Shown here piece after piece: positions 13,666 to 16,884 of a stretch of 16,884 nucleotides of DNA (positions are counted from its first letter, which is position 1; each line of letters opens with the position of its first letter). The translations under genes and the position numbers were made by a program. Under the pieces are notes generated by a model, which saw nothing but the letters and a program-made list of their open reading frames with translations, made no database searches and was not told the origin of the DNA. The stretch spans positions 1 through 16,884 of the forward strand of contig CAZNEI010000048.1 of assembly GCA_964572045.1 (NCBI GenBank). Direction: 5' to 3'. The stretch comes from CBDCKR01 sp964572045 (GTDB lineage: Bacteria > Gemmatimonadota > Gemmatimonadetes > Longimicrobiales > Gaopeijiaceae).

Positions 13666-15088
13666 GAGCCCCGGGACCGGTCGGCACCCCCGCGCCCCCT
13701 CACCCGTCGCATCAAACGGTCGGGCCGCTGACACTCCTGGCCGATCCTCACTCCGAACGGGTGCCAGGCGGCAGGTGCTCCGGCTCTCCTGGCCGATCAT
13801 CGTGGCGAACTCGGCGGTTCCTCTACTCGGAATCGCCGACACGGCGATCATCGGCAACACCGGGACGTCGGCGGATCTCGGGGCGATCGCGCTCGGCGTC
13901 CTGGTCTTCAACCTCCTGTACTGGAGCTTCGGGTTCCTGCGGATGGCAACCACGGGCTTTACAGCTCAGGCATCCGGCGCCGGCGACGAGCTCGAGATTC
14001 GAGCGACCCTCGGTCGCGCACTGCTTCTAGCCGCGGGGATTGGGTGCCTGCTGGTCCTCCTGCAGGGTCCCGTTGCCTGGACCGCATCCGCGCTGCTCTC
14101 GGCATCGGCAGAGACCGAAGAGTTGATGCGATCCTACCTCGCAGTCCGGATCCTTGGCGCTCCCGCCAGTCTCGCAGTCTTCGCCCTGACGGGTACGCTC
14201 GTCGGCCTGGGCCGCACGGATCAGCTCCTCAAGACCCAGCTCTTCCTGAACGGCCTGAACATCCTCCTCGACGTTCTTCTCGCGGGGGTCTTCGGCCTCG
14301 GGGTCCGGGGAATCGCCATCGGGACCGCAATCGCGGAATGGATGACCGTCGTTTTCGCCTTCCGTCTGGTCCGCACGATTCTGCGGCGCCGGAAGGGGAC
14401 CGAAGGTCCGTTCTGGCCTTGGGATCGCATTCGCGAGCCCAATAGGCTTGTCCAGGCTTTGGGCGCCAACGCCAACATCATGGTCCGAACCCTTTTCCTC
14501 CAGGCCGGGTTCGCCTGGTTCACGAACCTCGGCGCTACACTTGGCGACGACGTGCTTGCGGCGAATCACATCCTCCTCCAGCTCGTAGCGACGAGTGGCT
14601 ATCTGCTCGACGGGTACGCGCACGCGACCGAGATCTTGGTGGGGCGCGCGGTGGGCTCGGGGGAGGTCGCTGCGTTCGATCGCGACGCGAGGGCGGCCGC
14701 CGAACTCGCTGGACTGTCGGCGGGGCTGCTTGCCGCCGCTCTGCTCGTACTCGGGCCGTTGGTGGTTGTCGGCCTCACCGACCTTGAGCCCGTCCGCGAG
14801 AACGCCGTGCGATTCTTGCCTCTCGCCTCAGCCTACGTGGCCGTCTCGTTCCCGGCGTTCCAGCTCGACGGGATCTTCATCGGAGCTACGGGAACCAGAG
14901 AGATGCGGAACGCGAGCGCCCTCTCGTTTCTTCTATTCCTTGCCGCCTCGCTGCTGCTGACGAACAAGCTCGGGAACCTGGGTCTGTGGACGGCCTTCGT
15001 CCTCTTCGTCCTCGCCCGAGCGGCGACTCTGGCGCTCGGATATCGGAGACTGCGTCGCTCCGTGGGCGGGACCCAGCCGGGCCCCTGA
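13652..15088 (+). CDS. MATE/DinF-type multidrug efflux transporter
   Basis: A 478-residue polytopic inner-membrane transporter of the MATE family, DinF-like branch, which exports organic cations or other toxic compounds using a Na+ or H+ gradient. The hallmark N-terminal block is VLRLSWPIIVANSAVPLLGIADTAIIG, read in pieces from about residue 42; then come GALALGV-like and FLRMATTGFTAQASG segments. The second half repeats the MATE architecture (ANANIMVRTLFLQAGF, AANHILLQL, GYAHATEILVGRAVG, FQLDGIFIGATGT). About 12 hydrophobic segments are present. The conserved block lies in the frame before the GTG at 13775, so a start there would cut into it. The GTG at 13652 (VSRGRSPGTG) gives about 40 extra polar residues and overlaps the rhomboid gene by 14 bases. 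No clear ribosome site precedes 13652, so translational coupling is likely and the exact start is uncertain. Confidence 0.9.
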   Translation: MSRGRSPGTGRHPRAPSPVASNGRAADTPGRSSLRTGARRQVLRLSWPIIVANSAVPLLGIADTAIIGNTGTSADLGAIALGVLVFNLLYWSFGFLRMATTGFTAQASGAGDELEIRATLGRALLLAAGIGCLLVLLQGPVAWTASALLSASAETEELMRSYLAVRILGAPASLAVFALTGTLVGLGRTDQLLKTQLFLNGLNILLDVLLAGVFGLGVRGIAIGTAIAEWMTVVFAFRLVRTILRRRKGTEGPFWPWDRIREPNRLVQALGANANIMVRTLFLQAGFAWFTNLGATLGDDVLAANHILLQLVATSGYLLDGYAHATEILVGRAVGSGEVAAFDRDARAAAELAGLSAGLLAAALLVLGPLVVVGLTDLEPVRENAVRFLPLASAYVAVSFPAFQLDGIFIGATGTREMRNASALSFLLFLAASLLLTNKLGNLGLWTAFVLFVLARAATLALGYRRLRRSVGGTQPGP

Positions 15089-15112
15089 GCCTCGCGGGCA
15101 GGGGAAGGAGCT

Positions 15113-15156
15113 GGCGGCTCCGTGCCACGAGGTGCGGGTACCCTCGTAGAGCCGCC
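15113..15156. terminator. Long stem-loop between convergent genes, putative bidirectional terminator
   Basis: An outer stem GGCGGCTC (15113-15120) pairs with GAGCCGCC (15149-15156). An inner stem ACGAGG (15127-15132) pairs with CCTCGT (15142-15147) around a nine-base loop. The structure begins 25 bases after the transporter stop and lies about 70 bases beyond the stop of the convergent barrel gene. It could end transcription from both sides, although it has no T-run on either strand. Confidence 0.6.
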
Positions 15157-15228
15157 GTGGGGCCGTCGCGAAATCGTGATGGAACGAATCCCTAGGGCTG
15201 GCCGTTGGTGCCGTGCTCGCACCTGGCC

Positions 15229-15921
15229 TCACCAGCGAACCGATACCCCCAGGCCGATCGTCCAAAAATTCGTTTCGCTGTGTTGCGGATTGAGGACAAC
15301 GCTTCCGTCCGGCTGGTCGTGGATGTCGCCCTTCCGAAGGTAGCGGGCGTCGCCGTTGCCGTGGTATCGAGCGAAGACGTCGAGTGACACCAACGCCCGC
15401 GCTCCTGCCCGGACCTCGTACCGTGCACCCGACCCCGCCGTCCAGGCGAACGTTACGTCGTCGAAGTTGGTGGACGATGCGAAGGGCTCGACGTCACTTG
15501 TCCCCTCCACCGAAGACGTCGTGGCAAAGTAGGCGAGTCCGGCGGATCCGTTGGCGTATAGCCGAAGCGGCCCGGCTCCGCCCGCGATCTCGGGGCCGAT
15601 CCCGAGCAGCAGGATGTTGTTGTCGGTCGTCAGGTCCCCGGTCACCCGGCAGGGCAGGGTGACACAGATGCGGATCGTTTCGGTGCCGTAGTTGATGAAT
15701 CCGAAATCGAGTCGGAGCCCAAGATTGCCGGTGTCATCCGCCATGACACCGCCGTGCAGGCCGAGACCGAAGCCGAAGGCTACGTTCTCGGCAAACTGCC
15801 CCACGGGGTGTGCGACGAGCAGATGCCCTCCGCCAAGTAGCATGCCTGGCCTGGAGTCCTGGGCTCGGGCGGATGCGGGCGGAAGCGCTGAAAGCAGCAG
15901 CAGAAGGGTTAGGAGGCGCAT
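15229..15921 (-). CDS. Putative outer-membrane beta-barrel protein
   Basis: A 230-residue secreted protein of unrecognised family. The start is the ATG at 15921, whose first 20 residues form a clean Sec signal peptide (MRLLTLLLLLSALPPASARA, cut before QDSRPG). The mature part has alternating strands with Gly/aromatic content (HLLVAHPVGQFAENVAFGFG, LGLRLDFGFINYGTE, GPLRLYANGSAGLAYFA, VSLDVFARYHGNG) and ends in GVSVRW. That terminal aromatic residue is typical of barrels inserted by the BAM complex. Two cysteines (ICVTLPC) lie in a likely extracellular loop and could form a disulfide. The length fits an eight- to ten-stranded barrel. GGAG lies 11 bases before the ATG. A longer in-frame opening upstream (to 16371) is Arg/Ser/Pro-rich and not supported. 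The gene converges with the MATE transporter. Confidence 0.85.
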   Translation of the reverse strand: MRLLTLLLLLSALPPASARAQDSRPGMLLGGGHLLVAHPVGQFAENVAFGFGLGLHGGVMADDTGNLGLRLDFGFINYGTETIRICVTLPCRVTGDLTTDNNILLLGIGPEIAGGAGPLRLYANGSAGLAYFATTSSVEGTSDVEPFASSTNFDDVTFAWTAGSGARYEVRAGARALVSLDVFARYHGNGDARYLRKGDIHDQPDGSVVLNPQHSETNFWTIGLGVSVRW

Positions 15922-16373
15922 GGTCCATTTTTCTCCAGGGAAGCGTCGATGAAACAATAAGCACCATTCGTGCCAAGCCAATGGAGCGCCATCGAACACC
16001 CGATCTTGGGCGAGGCCGCGACGAAGGCCGCTGGGCGACGACAGTGAGCTACTGTCCCCGAGCCACCTGCTAAGGTTCCATGTGCTGCGGCTGGCGACCC
16101 TGAAGGACATGCCGAAGCCGGTGAAGCCGAGGAGATCCCGCCCGGGGGGGCTGGCGGTGCTGACCCCGTTCCGGAGCGCCGGCGTCGGCGTGGCCTTGAG
16201 GCTTCCCGTCCCCCGACGTAGGCACGAGCCCCGACCGCCAGGCCTGGAGGTGGGAGCCCATCGCGCGGCGGGCGCGCAGGGGTTAACATGAGGCATGGGA
16301 AAGGGCCAAGACGCGACCGAGGCACGGTCTGGTCTCCGCTGGGAGGCTAGGACGGTCACGGAGGCTGGCATAG
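15922..16373. promoter_or_regulatory. Divergent intergenic region (barrel gene / small protein)
   Basis: About 450 bases without a recognised gene. The part next to the barrel gene (15925-15975, for example ATTTTTCTCC and GAAACAATAAGCACC) is AT-rich and is the likely place for its promoter. GGGTTAACATGAGG near 16280 is an isolated AT-richer site. The remainder is GC-rich, and its open frames do not look like genes. Confidence 0.3.
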
Positions 16374-16607
16374 ATGCTTGACTTAGTCCGAGAAAGGCGT
16401 GCGAGGCGGCACGCCAGACGTTTGGGTTTGGTCTTGAGGACGGCTCCGAAGCGGACGGGCGAGACTTGGGTCGGGGACCAGGGGAAGTTCGCCTTGTTGG
16501 ATTCGGAAAACGGGTTGCCGGTTCATGAGTGTGGTCAGAACTCGATGTTTGTTTTGACTCTCGAAGACGTGGAGAGGTTGCTAAGGGTCACGGCAAGGAG
16601 GTCCTGA
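16374..16607 (+). CDS. Small uncharacterised basic protein (77 residues)
   Basis: The ATG at 16374 follows GGAGG (about 16360-16364) at a good distance. The N terminus is basic and helical (RERRARRHARRLGLVLRTAPKR). It is followed by a short beta-like part (KFALLDSENGLPVHECG) and a C-terminal helix opening with LTLEDVERLL. This layout, Arg-rich helix then 'aLLD...' strand then 'LTLEDVE.LL' helix, is one I recall in short hypothetical proteins of many bacteria, sometimes in plasmid or mobile contexts. I do not know a function. No hydrophobic segment is present, so it should be cytoplasmic. Nucleic-acid binding by the basic helix is only a guess. It shows less codon bias toward G/C at the third position (GGT TTG, GAA AAC) than neighbouring genes, so it may be a recent arrival. 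Confidence 0.65.
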   Translation: MLDLVRERRARRHARRLGLVLRTAPKRTGETWVGDQGKFALLDSENGLPVHECGQNSMFVLTLEDVERLLRVTARRS

Positions 16608-16884
16608 AAACGGCTCTTCGTCGAGACGCCTGCGTCTGCCGGAGCGTCTTGCCGCGATTGACCCTCCCGCGTGGTCTGAGCACGATGCTTCCGCTCCGAG
16701 TCCTCATCTTTCCGATGACGGCATACGCTGTGAGTTCTTCAATGGGCTCATGCGCGTGACTCTGAATGCGGGAGCGTCATCGCCGTAGCAATACTCAGAT
16801 GGACCGAAGTCGATCAGGGCGTGATCCGTAAGGGAAGGGCACGACCGCATAGGTCATATCACAACTGCGTCGCGTCCTCATTGA
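16608..16884. other. Right-edge stretch without recognised gene
   Basis: A hairpin AGACGC-CT-GCGTCT (16624-16637) begins 17 bases after the small gene's stop and may be its terminator. Beyond it, to the window end, I see no gene. The base composition is noticeably more AT-rich than the rest of the window. Confidence 0.3.

Noticed and set aside
1..16884. CRISPR array, defence island or phage module
   Set aside because: No regularly spaced repeats beyond two copies at the left edge, and no Cas, nuclease, integrase or phage structural gene was recognised on either strand.

Overview
This is a GC-rich bacterial chromosomal window. Two predicted beta-barrel-like secreted proteins point to a Gram-negative cell with an outer membrane. 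The gene mix also includes a Tat-like amidohydrolase, a remnant resembling an N-acyl-D-amino-acid deacylase, a fused ADP-forming acyl-CoA synthetase and small envelope barrels. That mix resembles environmental Gemmatimonadota, but the assignment is an inference from gene style, not a database match.

Layout from left to right. The first ~50 bases hold a 24-bp-period direct repeat that looks like the end of an insertion sequence lying mostly outside the window. A YtcJ-type amidohydrolase follows on the minus strand (167-1912), divergent from an HtpX-type membrane zinc protease (2379-3224) and a secreted alpha/beta hydrolase (3397-4419). Next is a decayed 3' end of an N-acyl-D-amino-acid deacylase-like gene (about 4745-5176). 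Its last bases overlap the start of an enoyl-CoA hydratase (5166-5966), which is followed 51 bases later by a fused ADP-forming acyl-CoA synthetase (6018-8174). These last two form the clearest operon: hydration of an enoyl-CoA, then thioester cleavage coupled to ATP formation.

The middle holds a barrel-like protein with an abnormal N terminus (8486-9088), a small dual-specificity-type phosphatase (9173-9796), a mostly non-coding stretch and tRNA-Ser(UGA) (10424-10507). A CPA2-type cation/proton antiporter fused to a PTS EIIA-type domain follows on the minus strand (10671-12374).

The right part has a rhomboid protease (12886-13665) overlapping a MATE/DinF-type transporter (13652-15088). A long stem-loop separates the transporter from a convergent outer-membrane barrel gene (15229-15921). 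A 77-residue protein of unknown function (16374-16607) closes the window.

I saw no CRISPR array, phage module, toxin-antitoxin pair or obvious new defence system. The most interesting points are the antiporter-EIIA fusion with an Asn-Asp ion-site pair, the deacylase relic embedded in the acyl-CoA operon, the orphan phosphatase of a type I associate with ADP-ribose removal, and the broken or weak export signals on two proteins.
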